DNA from: Ruminococcus callidus
GTDB taxonomy: Bacteria; Bacillota; Clostridia; Oscillospirales; Ruminococcaceae
Assembly (NCBI RefSeq): GCF_020709055.1
Contig: NZ_JAJFCK010000007.1
Coordinates: forward strand, 1-64,000
DNA length: 64,000 bases
Direction: 5' to 3'
Below the pieces are notes generated by a model. That model was not told the DNA's origin and searched no databases. It worked only from the letters and a program-made list of their open reading frames with translations. Made by a program: the position numbers and the translations under genes. This document shows positions 23,463 through 33,382 of the stretch, one piece after another. Positions within the stretch are counted from its first letter, which is position 1. Each line of letters starts with the position of its first letter.

Positions 23463-24866
23463 TTATTCTGCGACAGAGTTGACGAACATATCATAGATGC
23501 AGCGGATTGCCTGTTCGAAGTCGGCTTCCTTGACAGCAACGATGACGTTCAGCTCGCTGGAACCCTGATCGATCATGCGGACATTGATTCTGGCGTGTGC
23601 CAGCGCTGCGAAAATGCGGGCAGCTACACCACGTGTCCGGCACATACCACGGCCAACTACGGCGATGAGAGCGATGTTTTCTTCCACATCCATGCTGTCC
23701 GGCTGAACAGCCTTGATGATCTCTGTGCGGATCTGTTCCTCGATGCCCTTGAGGTGTTCGGTGTCCACGATAACGGTCATGGAGTCGATGCTGGAGGGCA
23801 TGTGTTCCAGCGGAATCTGGTGGTCTGCCAGTACGCTCAGCACGTCACGGCAGAAACCGATCTGGCTGTTCATGAGATCCTTGTGGATGTTGATGGAGGT
23901 GAACTGTTTCTTGCCGGCAATACCGGTGATGGTGTAAGCGCTGACCTCCTCGTCGGAGCTGTCCGGTACGATCATCGTGCCCGGCTCTTCCGGCGCATTG
24001 GTGTTGCGGATGTTGATGGGGATGCCTGCGGCACGAACCGGGAAGATGGCTGCTTCATGGAGTACCGATGCGCCCATGTAGGACAGCTCACGCAGTTCGG
24101 TGTAGGTGATAGTGCGGATGACTGCCGGATTTTCCACAATGCGGGGGTCTGCCACTAAGAAACCGGAAACGTCCGTCCAGTTCTCATACAGTGCAGCCTT
24201 GACTGCGCCGGCAACGATGGAGCCGGTGACATCGCTGCCGCCACGGGAGAAGGTCTTGACATAGCCGTCTGCACCGCAGCCGTAGAAGCCGGGGATGACA
24301 GCGTTTTCCAGGTCTGTTAGACGGGCACGCAGCGCCTCCTCGGTCTTCTGGTCGTTCAGGCTGCCGTTGGGCTGGAAGAAGATGACATCCGCAGCATCCA
24401 CGAACGGAAAGCCCAGATAAGCGGCGATGACCTTGCCGTTGAGGTATTCGCCACGGCTTGCAGCGTAGTCCTTGCCGGCACGCTTGCGGAAGTTCTCTGC
24501 GATGACTGCAAATTCGTCTGCCAGCGACAGCTGGATGCCCAGGCCGGCGATAATGTCGTCATACCGTGCCTGAATTGCCTCCAGTTCCTTCTGAAATTCT
24601 ACGCCGGCCTCTGCCAGTGCATAGCAGGCATACAGCATATCGGTGACCTTGGTGTCGCCGGAAAACCGCTTGCCCGGTGCGGAGGGAACGACATACCGCC
24701 GCTGGGGGTCTGCCTGAATGATTGCCGCCGCCTTCTGAATCTGCTTTGCGTCCGCCAGACTGCTTCCGCCGAATTTTACAACTTTGATTGCCATACTTGT
24801 ATCCATGAGATCCCGGGGATCTCTCTCCTCATTGATGATATTTATGGTTGTTGCAGGAGTAACCAT
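23463..24866 (-). CDS. lysC: Aspartate kinase
   Basis: Phosphorylates aspartate, the entry step to lysine, threonine and methionine. Kinase domain begins VVKFGGSSLAD and includes TFSRGGSDVTGS; two C-terminal ACT domains (about 310-467) should bind the feedback inhibitor. I chose the ATG at 24866 because GGAG lies 8 nt upstream; this adds a 25-residue N-terminal extension before the usual start (MAIKVVKFGG, 24794). That inner start has no good ribosome site, and a perfect GAGATCCC-C-GGGATCTC palindrome lies just ahead of it. It has its own promoter at 24911-24939. Confidence 0.93.
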   Translation of the reverse strand: MVTPATTINIINEERDPRDLMDTSMAIKVVKFGGSSLADAKQIQKAAAIIQADPQRRYVVPSAPGKRFSGDTKVTDMLYACYALAEAGVEFQKELEAIQARYDDIIAGLGIQLSLADEFAVIAENFRKRAGKDYAASRGEYLNGKVIAAYLGFPFVDAADVIFFQPNGSLNDQKTEEALRARLTDLENAVIPGFYGCGADGYVKTFSRGGSDVTGSIVAGAVKAALYENWTDVSGFLVADPRIVENPAVIRTITYTELRELSYMGASVLHEAAIFPVRAAGIPINIRNTNAPEEPGTMIVPDSSDEEVSAYTITGIAGKKQFTSINIHKDLMNSQIGFCRDVLSVLADHQIPLEHMPSSIDSMTVIVDTEHLKGIEEQIRTEIIKAVQPDSMDVEENIALIAVVGRGMCRTRGVAARIFAALAHARINVRMIDQGSSELNVIVAVKEADFEQAIRCIYDMFVNSVAE

Positions 24867-24910
24867 AGCCAAAACTCCGTCTTTTTCACGCCGATTGCGC
24901 ATCATATACT

Positions 24911-24939
24911 AGTATACTCGTTTTTTCGGCAAAAATCAA
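24911..24939 (-). promoter_or_regulatory. lysC promoter
   Basis: Minus strand TTGATT (24934-24939), 17 bp, TATACT (24911-24916). Confidence 0.65.
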
Positions 24940-25017
24940 TGGGAGAAATGCTACAAATTTTCGCTGTTTTTTGATTGTGCTTTTGGTAAATACGCTTGTC
25001 CTTTTACGGCGGACACG

Positions 25018-25052
25018 AAAAAAGCCGCCGGATTTCCGAAAAATCCGGCGGC
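25018..25052 (-). terminator. Terminator of the 25.1 kb membrane-protein gene
   Basis: Stem GCCGCCGGATTT / AAATCCGGCGGC followed on the minus strand by TTTTTT. Confidence 0.8.
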
Positions 25053-25072
25053 AGGATGCCATATGGGTGGGG

Positions 25073-25666
25073 TCACTCCCAGATGCGGTCGTAGCGGTCG
25101 CTGGCATCTGTCCAGGAGGGAAGGATGTGGGGACGCATGGCAAAAATCAGCAGCAGGAGCGTCAGCAGGCAGAGCACGCTGCCGCAGAGTGAGCGCAGGA
25201 GAAACGGGAGCACAAAGTCCGCCGTGGCACGGCCTGTGCGTGCCAGCAGCCGGATGCGCTGGGAGACCGGAACCAGAACGTCCAGCACGCCAATGGCTGC
25301 CGCCAGAACGCCTGCGGTTCGGAACAGGGGAACTGCCCAGCGGGGGAGCCGCAGCAGCAGGAGGAGCAGCAGCAGAAAGAAGAGCACCAGCTCCATACTG
25401 TGCACCAGATTGAGAGAGAAGCAGGCGATGAGCGCCAGCCCTCCGGCGGGGATCAGCACCAGCTCCGGCCGCCGGCGGATGACGAAAAAGCACGCCAGAC
25501 TCAGCAGCAGGCTTGCCGCCAGCGTTGCCCAGTAGTCCCAGTACTGGGTATAGTGGGGCATGGAGATCAGGGTGTAGATGGTGTTGCAGCAGAGCAGCGC
25601 CGAGAGCACGCCGGCTGCATGGGGCAGGTGCGAACGTGGGGGTATGTAAAGTCGATAGACAGTCAA
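25073..25666 (-). CDS. Multi-pass membrane protein, function unknown
   Basis: 197 residues with about five hydrophobic segments, one of them almost pure leucine, and a basic loop between the last helices. I do not recognise the family. The start is set at a TTG (25666) because AGGAGG lies 9 nt upstream. The ATG at 25714 overlaps the -10/spacer of the promoter at 25705-25733, so it cannot be transcribed from it. Monocistronic, with its own terminator. Confidence 0.55.
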   Translation of the reverse strand: MTVYRLYIPPRSHLPHAAGVLSALLCCNTIYTLISMPHYTQYWDYWATLAASLLLSLACFFVIRRRPELVLIPAGGLALIACFSLNLVHSMELVLFFLLLLLLLLRLPRWAVPLFRTAGVLAAAIGVLDVLVPVSQRIRLLARTGRATADFVLPFLLRSLCGSVLCLLTLLLLIFAMRPHILPSWTDASDRYDRIWE

Positions 25667-25704
25667 AATGAGATTCCTCCTCGTGGTTGGGTGTTCTGTT
25701 ACCA

Positions 25705-25733
25705 ATGATACCATAGAGTTCTGCCGGTGTCAA
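25705..25733 (-). promoter_or_regulatory. Promoter of the 25.1 kb membrane-protein gene
   Basis: Minus strand TTGACA (25728-25733), 17 bp, TATCAT (25705-25710). Confidence 0.65.
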
Positions 25734-25740
25734 GTGGCAG

Positions 25741-25771
25741 CAAAAAGCCGCCGGATTCCGGCGGCTTTTTG
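25741..25771. terminator. Terminator after the coat-like genes
   Basis: Perfect stem AAAAAGCCGCCGGA / TCCGGCGGCTTTTT, able to work on both strands. It lies 6 bp after the CotF-like stop. Confidence 0.85.
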
Positions 25772-25776
25772 TGCGC

Positions 25777-26031
25777 TTATCCCTGTACGGCAGACTGGAA
25801 TTTCTTCTTGACTGCCTGAATCTTCGCCATCTCGGCGTTCTGGGCGGGATACCAGCCCTTGGCTGCCATCTGGTCATACAGGGTGTCCTGCATGCAGAGG
25901 GAATCGCTGAGGGCGTTGCTGAATGTCTGGTGGACGCTGTGCGTGGGGGATTCAATGGTGCCGTGCAGATAGAGATCGCAGACACCCTTTTCCAGCAGCA
26001 GAACGCCTTCCATCAGGTCTTTCTCTTCCAT
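25777..26031 (-). CDS. CotF-like spore coat protein
   Basis: 84 residues, helical ferritin-like fold typical of CotF-family coat proteins: a first helix (LMEGVLLLEKGVCDLYLHGTIE), then a second region QTFSNALSDSLCMQDTLYDQM followed by KGWY.A, a signature of the family. The start at 26031 has AAAGGAG 9 nt upstream, overlapping the stop codon of the preceding small gene. The two form a typical clostridial coat-gene pair. Expression would be expected in the mother cell; I see CATACTAC upstream of the pair, which only loosely resembles a sigma E/K -10 element. Confidence 0.78.
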   Translation of the reverse strand: MEEKDLMEGVLLLEKGVCDLYLHGTIESPTHSVHQTFSNALSDSLCMQDTLYDQMAAKGWYPAQNAEMAKIQAVKKKFQSAVQG

Positions 26032-26046
26032 GTGTCATCTCTCCTT

Positions 26047-26220
26047 TTAGAGCAAGCCGTAAAAGCTCTGAAAAATCTTGCGGTGCTTCTCTGCCATTTG
26101 CAGTACGCACTGCTTTAGCTTTTCGTCCTGAAGCTGCGCTGCAATGGTGCGGCACTGGGTCTGAAAATACTTCTCGTGTCCCAGTGCATCCTCAATATAC
26201 ATGAGTTCCTTGCCGGTCAT
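26047..26220 (-). CDS. Small helical coat-associated protein (57 residues)
   Basis: Short gene starting MTGKELMYIEDALGHEKYF and ending KIFQSFYGLL. The pattern LGHEKYFQTQC...LKQCVLQMAEKH resembles the ferritin-like small coat proteins that precede cotF-like genes in clostridia. The start has GGAGG 9 nt upstream, and the stop lies inside the ribosome site of the CotF-like gene. The His and Glu positions of a two-helix ferritin-like unit are visible, but metal binding is unproven. Confidence 0.7.
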   Translation of the reverse strand: MTGKELMYIEDALGHEKYFQTQCRTIAAQLQDEKLKQCVLQMAEKHRKIFQSFYGLL

Positions 26221-26328
26221 GGTTCCTCACCTCCGCTTGTAGTATGCGCCACTGCTGCAAAATTATACCCGTGAGCAGTTTTCGCCGGATTGCTCCCTGT
26301 GTCGTGCGAATCTGCCCATACAATTCGA

Positions 26329-26357
26329 TTGCATTCCCAAAAGAAGTGTGGTATAAT
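26329..26357 (+). promoter_or_regulatory. aguA-aguB promoter
   Basis: TTGCAT (26329-26334), 17 bp, TATAAT (26352-26357). Transcription would start about 60 bp before aguA. Confidence 0.7.
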
Positions 26358-26426
26358 GAAAACAACAAAATCAAAAATTGCAAAACGGCAGGACAGGCTT
26401 TCTGTGTGCCGGAAAAGGAGAACAAC

Positions 26427-27537
26427 ATGCAGATTTTACATACCCTGCCCCGGCAGGACGGCTTTGCCATGCCGGCGGAGTTTCAGCGGCACGACGGCTG
26501 TCTGATGATCTGGCCGGAGCGTGGGGATTCCTGGCGAAACGGCGCATGGCCGGCACGGAAGGCATTCTGTGCGGTGGCAAGCGCCATTGCGCAGACGGAA
26601 AAGCTCACCATGCTGGTGAGCGCAGCGCAGTACGAAACTGCCCGTGCCATGCTGCCGCCGGCGGTGCGGCTGGCGGAGATGACCACGGATGACTCGTGGG
26701 CACGGGATGTCTGCCCCACCTTTGTCCGCAATGCGGCGGGAGAACTTCGCGGCATTGACTGGGGCTTTAATGCGTGGGGCGGTCTGACGGACGGACTGTA
26801 TTTTCCGTGGGATGCGGACAACCATGTGGCACGCAAGGTGTGCGACCTGCTGGACACGGACACCTACGATTCCCGTGACTTCATTCTGGAGGGCGGCAGC
26901 ATTCACAGCGACGGCGAGGGGACAATCCTCACCACGGAGAGCTGCCTTTGCAGCGCCGGACGCAATCCCCGGATGACAAAGGCGGAGATCACGGAAAAGC
27001 TGTGCGGGATGCTGGGCGCAGAAAAGGTGCTGTGGCTGCCGCGCGGCATTTACGGCGATGAAACCAACGAGCATGTGGACAACATCTGTGCATTCACAGA
27101 ACCGGGAAAAGTGGTTCTGGCGTGGACGGATGACCCGTCAGACCCCCAGTATGCCCTGTCTGCCGCCTGCGAGAAATACCTTGCCGGACAGACCGATGCA
27201 CGGGGCAGAGCCATCACCGTGCAGCACCTGCCCATTCCCCGGCATCCGGTATGCGTTACCGAGGAGGAGTGTCAGGGGCTGGATTTGTGGGACGGCGAGC
27301 CGACCCGCACGCCGGGGGAACGTCTGGCAGCGTCCTATGTGAACTTCTACCTCGCCAACGATGCGGTGCTGGTGCCGCAGTTCGCAGACCCCATGGACGC
27401 TGTTGCCTGTGAGATTCTGGCGGACTGCTTCCCCGAGAGGACGATCATTCCCATTGCTGCCCGTGAGATTCTGCTGGGCGGCGGCAATATCCACTGTATC
27501 ACCCAGCAGATTCCCGCAAGAGAAAGGAGCGCTTTTC

Positions 27538-27545
<8 letters not shown>
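26427..27545 (+). CDS. aguA: Agmatine deiminase
   Basis: Hydrolyses agmatine to N-carbamoylputrescine and ammonia. Guanidine-modifying fold: MIWPERGDSWRNGAWPA, TTDDSWARDVCPTFV, FILEGGSIHSDGEGTILTTESCL, GDETNEHVDN and the catalytic cysteine in GGGNIHC near the C-terminus. 372 residues, normal. The ATG at 26427 follows AAAAGGAG. The last 8 bp overlap aguB. With the decarboxylase at 3.7-5.0 kb and aguB it could complete arginine to putrescine. Confidence 0.95.
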
Positions 27546-28482
<937 letters not shown>

Positions 28483-28779
28483 TACATTGTAACCGGCGGG
28501 AACACTTGGTGCGTTTTCGGAAAAGCAAGAAAATCCGACGGAATTTGCCACAAAAACTGATTTTTCTGCGGGGCTGTTTTGTATAATATGATGAAAATCG
28601 GGACTTTTTTTCCGCATCACAGGGAAATTGATTGACACCAAGTCGAATTTTCGCTATAATAAATAGTGGATTCATGACAAATTGATTACAATCGAAAAGG
28701 TTTTTTTGTTCATTTGATACGAAACCCGTTTGGCAGTGCCGGCGGCAGCCGGTGCTGGATACGAAAGGACGTGAAACCA
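28483..28779. other. Region between aguB and the C39-like peptidase gene
   Basis: 297 bp with the strong promoter at 28632-28660 and a leader of about 115 nt. No convincing aguB terminator is seen, so readthrough is possible. No other feature found. Confidence 0.5.
28632..28660 (+). promoter_or_regulatory. Promoter of the C39-like peptidase gene (full consensus)
   Basis: TTGACA (28632-28637), 17 bp, TATAAT (28655-28660). Confidence 0.8.
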
Positions 28780-30828
28780 ATGGCGCATAAACCCAAGAAG
28801 CTTTTGTGGACGGTTGCCGGCGGACTGCTGACAGCTGCGATACTGGGATCTCTGGCCGCTTCGGCAGCAGATGTTAATGACTTGGGAGCAATTTCTCTCA
28901 ACCGTTTTGTCGTAACGGAAAGCGGCGAGCGTGTTCTGACGGACAGTGTCAGCTCGGATCAAGTGACACAGTCCGGCTGGTATGTTTCCACAGATGACAG
29001 CCTGTATTACTATTATGCGGACGGCAGCTATGCCACCGATGAAACCACGCTGGACGACGGCAACACCTACCTGTTCGGACCGGACGGCATGCTGAAGACC
29101 GGCTGGCAGACTGTGGGCAGCAAACGCTACTACTACAGCACTGAAGTCGGCGCACCGGAGTACGGCTGGGTGAATTATCTGGATCACCTCTATTACATCG
29201 ATCAGGAGAACGGCAAGCTGACCGGTGTGCAGGAGATCAACGGCATCCCGTATACCTTTGATGATTACGGCTGTGTCCAGACCGGCTGGATCACCTACGA
29301 TGACGGCGGCACATACTACTATGATGCAGATGCCGTGCCGGCAATGGGCTGGACAACCTTAGATGAAAACACCTATTACTTCACCGCAGACGGCGCAGCA
29401 ACCGGAATTGCGGACGTGGACGGCAGCAAGTATTCCTTTACGGCAGATGGCGTTTTGCAGACCGGCGGCTGGATCACCTCGCTGGACGGCGGAACGTGCT
29501 ACGCATCGGAGAACGGTGCGCTGGCAGTGGGAATGACTGTACTGGACGGCAAAACCTACTATTTCAACGAAAACGGCGTGATGCAGACCGGTGTGGTTGC
29601 CACGGAGAACGGTACGTATTTCTTTAACGCAGACGGCGTGCAGGAAACCGGCTGGAAGACATTCCCGTCGGAGGGCACCAAGTGCTATTTTGCACCGGAG
29701 AACGGCGCTATGGCAGTGGGCGCACAGACCATTGACGGAAAGAACTACTACTTTGACGAAAACGGTGTGATGCAGACCGGATGGGTGACCATTGACGGAA
29801 AGACCGTTTATTTCACTGAGGACGGCTCCCGCTTCTCCGGCGGACTGCTGGTCATCGACGGCACCACCTACTACTGCAACGCAGACGGTGTTCGCCAGAG
29901 CGGCTGGCAGATGATCGACGGCAGACGCTACTGCTTCGATGCTGACGGCACCATGATGACCGGCTGGATCTCCTTTGGAAACGGCCGTCTGTTCCTCACC
30001 AATGTGGGCGCAGCACAGGGCTTGCAGTCCGTGGACGGAAAGCTCTACTACTTCTCCGCAACGGATAACAGCATGCAGACCGGCTGGCTGAACATCAACG
30101 GCTCTTACTACTACTTCGACGAGAAGGACGGCGCAGCCAAGACCGGCTGGATGGACGTGGATGGCGGAAAGCGCTATCTGACCGAAAAGGGTTCTGCCAG
30201 CGGACTGTACCAGATTGACGGCAAGAGCTATTACTTCGACGCAAAGACCGGACTGATGCAGACCGGCTGGATCACCATTGACGGCGTTTCCCATCACTTT
30301 GATGAGACCACTGGCGTGATGACCGCAGAATCCGGCTACGCCAAGGTACAGCTGGATGTGCCGGACTATAAGCAGTTTGATTCCCGCTGGGCATACAAGA
30401 CCATCAATTATTCCACCATCGGACAGGTTGGCTGTCTGGCAACGAGTCTGGCAATGAAGTACTCCTACAGCACCGGCACCAGCACCACACCGGATCTGAT
30501 GCTGCCGAAGCTGTCTTTCAGCGGAGATGACCTGCTGTGGATCTCGGTCCCCAATCTGGGATACACCCTGCAGGATGTCAGCGGTACCATCTCCCAGTCC
30601 GTGATGAAAACCATTTATGAAAAACTGCTGGAGGGCAAGCCGGTTGTGGTTGGCGCAATGAAAGGCAACGGCAGCCAGCATTATGTGGTTGTGACCGGCT
30701 ATGTCGGTTCTACTGGAACACAGTTCTCCGCCGCAAATTTTGTCATGAACGACCCGGGCTCCAACTATCGTACCAGATTGAATGAATATCTGGATCTGTT
30801 CCCGTACTTGTACAAATTGATCTACTAG
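28780..30828 (+). CDS. Secreted C39-like cysteine peptidase with glucan/choline-binding-type repeats
   Basis: 682 residues. Signal peptide about 1-30. From about residue 60 to 515 there are some twenty aromatic 20-residue repeats of cell-wall/glucan-binding type (YYFDENGVMQTGW, YYFNADGVRQSGW-like). From about 520 comes a Peptidase_C39_2-like domain: the start VPDYKQFDSRWA, catalytic Cys in GQVGCLATSLAM (about 551), His in QHYVVVTGYVG, Asn/Asp in MNDPGS. The repeats should bind wall or polysaccharide; peptidase specificity is unknown. The ATG has AAAGGA upstream. It carries no dockerin or sortase motif, so retention relies on the repeats. Confidence 0.85.
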   Translation: MAHKPKKLLWTVAGGLLTAAILGSLAASAADVNDLGAISLNRFVVTESGERVLTDSVSSDQVTQSGWYVSTDDSLYYYYADGSYATDETTLDDGNTYLFGPDGMLKTGWQTVGSKRYYYSTEVGAPEYGWVNYLDHLYYIDQENGKLTGVQEINGIPYTFDDYGCVQTGWITYDDGGTYYYDADAVPAMGWTTLDENTYYFTADGAATGIADVDGSKYSFTADGVLQTGGWITSLDGGTCYASENGALAVGMTVLDGKTYYFNENGVMQTGVVATENGTYFFNADGVQETGWKTFPSEGTKCYFAPENGAMAVGAQTIDGKNYYFDENGVMQTGWVTIDGKTVYFTEDGSRFSGGLLVIDGTTYYCNADGVRQSGWQMIDGRRYCFDADGTMMTGWISFGNGRLFLTNVGAAQGLQSVDGKLYYFSATDNSMQTGWLNINGSYYYFDEKDGAAKTGWMDVDGGKRYLTEKGSASGLYQIDGKSYYFDAKTGLMQTGWITIDGVSHHFDETTGVMTAESGYAKVQLDVPDYKQFDSRWAYKTINYSTIGQVGCLATSLAMKYSYSTGTSTTPDLMLPKLSFSGDDLLWISVPNLGYTLQDVSGTISQSVMKTIYEKLLEGKPVVVGAMKGNGSQHYVVVTGYVGSTGTQFSAANFVMNDPGSNYRTRLNEYLDLFPYLYKLIY

Positions 30829-30923
30829 AATTTTGCACGTGCTTTTTAAAACTTCTAAAAATCTTGAATTGACAGCACAACATATCTTCGTATTCTGACA
30901 GTGAAAATTTATCTCGCATTGTC

Positions 30924-30957
30924 ATCCTCGCAGCCAAATCGCCTGCGGGGATTTTTG
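30924..30957 (+). terminator. Terminator of the C39-like peptidase gene
   Basis: Stem ATCCTCGCAG / CTGCGGGGAT followed by TTTT. It lies about 95 bp after the stop. Confidence 0.7.
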
Positions 30958-30967
30958 CGTCTGGAGA

Positions 30968-31017
30968 GAAAACCAGCCGCTGTATCCGGTTTGCGGATGC
31001 GGCGGCTGTTGCTGGTT
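30968..31017 (-). terminator. Terminator of the TIR operon
   Basis: Long imperfect stem (AACCAGC and GCTGGTT outermost, GCCGC/GCGGC inside) followed on the minus strand by TTTTC. It touches the stop codon of the second TIR gene. Confidence 0.65.
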
Positions 31018-32174
31018 TATGGGAGAGAACGGTAGAGCATTCGGGAAAATTGTTCTGCCAGTGTCAGGAGGCTGTCATAAGCGGGGGAGAGGAGAACGAA
31101 TCCTGTGACAGCGCAGAGAAGCATGAGAAGCCCGCAGCCCCCCAGAATCGCATAACTGCGGGGTTCTTTTCGCTCCAGTCCGCTGTAGGTTTGTCCAAAC
31201 GTTACGAGCAGCCCGCCGCAGGTGAGAAAGAACTGTACGCATGCTGCCCAGCGATATTGGAAGTCGAACATGCACAGCATGAGGAACAGGCAGAGAATGC
31301 GGACGATGTAGCATAGCAGAGAACTGCTGTCAGCGTTGGGCAGCGCCTTTTTGTCGTTTGTCACAAAAATCAGCAGCGAAAAATGGACGATGCAGCAGAG
31401 AATGCCGACACACACCTGAACCGCAGTTCCGCCGTGTGCCAGCCGTGGCAGGAGCATGCCGTAGGAAAGGCACAGAAGCAACAGTGCCATGGTGGAGGCT
31501 GGAGAATTGCGGGTGGTGGTGCATTGATAGAGGCTCTCCTCTTGCCGTAAGAGGGAAAAGCTGTAGAAAAACAGGAAAACCTGCGGAATCGCCGAGATGT
31601 TTGTTCCCAGATAGCCTAGATACCACGAGGATTGCAGGAACGCCAATGCCAGCATGAGAAAAGTCAGAACGCCAAGCAAGCCGTATTCCAACGGAGCCAG
31701 TTTGATCGGTTCTTCCTGCAAGACCACACCGTCGTGGGGTTCGTTTTTGTCGTATTTGCACTCCTGCAATAGCGAGGAACTGCAAAGCTTTTGCAGAAAC
31801 TCTTCCTCCGGCATTTTGAATTTGTATAGGTTGTTTGCCGGACGCAATCCCATTTCCAATGCTGCCTTTCGGCTCAGATCCACATCCTCCAGATAAACGG
31901 CGAAGCAGGTGCAGTTATAGTTCATGGCATGCTTCATGCCCATGTCGCAATGGGGCATGCGAAGGTAGCTCTTGGATAAAAACAAGATGAATATCCTGCT
32001 TGCGCTGATGCGCTCGGCGGTTTTGTCGTCCAGCTCTGCGCCGGAAATCGCCTTGTCGTACCAGACACGGTATCCGGCTTTGTCCACGGCATCGGCGATT
32101 CGAAAGACTTCCTCCCGATCGGCGTGGCAGTAGCTGAAAAAAAGAAACGGGTTATCTCCAATATAAGAGGACAT
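31017..32174 (-). CDS. TIR-domain membrane protein lacking the usual catalytic glutamate
   Basis: 385 residues. The N-terminal TIR domain (about 8-135) is clear: LFFSYCHADREEV, GYRVWYDKAISGAELDD, ASRIFILFLSKSYL. Where active TIR NADases carry Glu in a CxxE motif, this protein has HCDMGMKHA (Gly at 79). The C-terminal half (about 160-380) holds about seven hydrophobic segments with motifs shared with its neighbour: RNSP, LAHGG, LPNAD, YRWAAC. It is the second gene of a two-gene operon, 4 bp after its paralogue. It may be a regulatory or scaffold TIR. The membrane domain belongs to no family I can name. Confidence 0.82.
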   Translation of the reverse strand: MSSYIGDNPFLFFSYCHADREEVFRIADAVDKAGYRVWYDKAISGAELDDKTAERISASRIFILFLSKSYLRMPHCDMGMKHAMNYNCTCFAVYLEDVDLSRKAALEMGLRPANNLYKFKMPEEEFLQKLCSSSLLQECKYDKNEPHDGVVLQEEPIKLAPLEYGLLGVLTFLMLALAFLQSSWYLGYLGTNISAIPQVFLFFYSFSLLRQEESLYQCTTTRNSPASTMALLLLCLSYGMLLPRLAHGGTAVQVCVGILCCIVHFSLLIFVTNDKKALPNADSSSLLCYIVRILCLFLMLCMFDFQYRWAACVQFFLTCGGLLVTFGQTYSGLERKEPRSYAILGGCGLLMLLCAVTGFVLLSPAYDSLLTLAEQFSRMLYRSLP

Positions 32175-32178
32175 GGTA

Positions 32179-33321
32179 TCATCCTTTCCAAAAAACTGAT
32201 GATGCGGTCATGGCAAAAAGTTTGAGGTCCGGCAAGAAAATCAGGAGTGCGCTGATTGCAATACAGAAAACGGAGAGCAGGGCAGCAGCTCCTACAAGCA
32301 TGTGGGAGAGCCGCTGCTGTTTTCGTGCGTAGTAAGTAGGAAGAATGGAAAACCAGCCGGTGAGGAATGCTTGAAGGCACGCTGCCCAGCGGTATTCCGT
32401 GCGGAACATTTGCATCATCAGAAAGATGGATGCCATGCGGACGACGTGGCAGGTCAGAAAACAATAGTCTGCGTTTGGCAGGGATTTTTTGCGGAAAAAA
32501 GGATCCAGAAAAGGAAATATCAGCATCAGGTGAAACATGCAGACCAGAATGCTGACGCTGATCTGTACTGCCGGTGCGCCGTGCGCCAGCTGTGGTACCG
32601 TCATATCGTAGTTGATGCAGGTCAGAAACATCGCCAGCACAGCGGTGGGAGAGTTGCGGGCTGCGAGGTGTCGGAAGCATTTTTCCTCCCACCGAAGCAC
32701 AAACCATCCGCAGCCAAACAGGAGCACCTGTAGGAGGAGCAGTGTGATGTGGAGCGGACCTGTTTGCCAGATGACCTGCATCACAGAAAAGATACCGGAG
32801 AGCCCCAGAAGCGTGCCCATGATGCCGTACCATGCCGGTTTTCGCTGCATGGGAATCTCTCGCAGGATGACTTCACTGTGCGGTTCGTCTGCGGCATACC
32901 GGCAGGTCTGGAACGCCGGAACGCTGTAGAGCTGCGGGAAAAACTGTTCCTCCGCCATGCGGTACTTGGGTATCTGATGGACGTTCTGTAAGGCATGCTG
33001 CATCTCCGGATTTTTCCGAAAATCCACGTGCTCCAGATGAACGGCGATGCAGGTACAGCCCTTTTCCATGGCGTATTTCAGTTCCATGTTGCAGTATTTG
33101 GAATCCAGATAGTTGTTGGATAAGAACAGAACAAAAACACTGCTGGCGCTGATGTGCTCTGCGATGACATCGTCAAAAGCGCTGCCGGCCTCCAGGGATT
33201 TATCGTACCAGGTACGGTAGCCGTCTTTGTCCAGCGTGTCGGCAATCTGGGTGATCTGACTTTTGTTGATGTGACAATAGCTGAAAAAAATGAATGGGTG
33301 ATCTCCGACGTAGGTGAGCAT
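32179..33321 (-). CDS. TIR-domain membrane protein with intact CxxE motif
   Basis: 380 residues, paralogue of the downstream gene. TIR domain about 8-136: IFFSYCHINKSQI, GYRTWYDKSLEAGSAFDD, SASSVFVLFLSNNYLDSKYCNMELKYA, with Glu80 in the position used for NAD cleavage by active TIR enzymes. About seven hydrophobic segments fill the C-terminal half, with motifs RNSP, LAHG, LPNAD and YRWAAC conserved between the two. The ATG follows AAGGAGG. TIR-membrane fusions can be abortive-type defence effectors or signalling proteins; which applies is inference. A TTGACA at 33370-33375 lies upstream but no good -10 is seen. Confidence 0.82.
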   Translation of the reverse strand: MLTYVGDHPFIFFSYCHINKSQITQIADTLDKDGYRTWYDKSLEAGSAFDDVIAEHISASSVFVLFLSNNYLDSKYCNMELKYAMEKGCTCIAVHLEHVDFRKNPEMQHALQNVHQIPKYRMAEEQFFPQLYSVPAFQTCRYAADEPHSEVILREIPMQRKPAWYGIMGTLLGLSGIFSVMQVIWQTGPLHITLLLLQVLLFGCGWFVLRWEEKCFRHLAARNSPTAVLAMFLTCINYDMTVPQLAHGAPAVQISVSILVCMFHLMLIFPFLDPFFRKKSLPNADYCFLTCHVVRMASIFLMMQMFRTEYRWAACLQAFLTGWFSILPTYYARKQQRLSHMLVGAAALLSVFCIAISALLIFLPDLKLFAMTASSVFWKG

Positions 33322-33382
33322 GGATATCCTCCTTTCTTAGAACTGCATGGACAACTTCGATTTGCGATATGTCAACAATTTA

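Noticed and set aside
24792..24866. Thr/Ile-containing stretch before lysC considered as an attenuator leader peptide
   Set aside because: It is in frame with lysC without a stop, and no terminator/antiterminator pair is seen; an N-terminal extension explains it.
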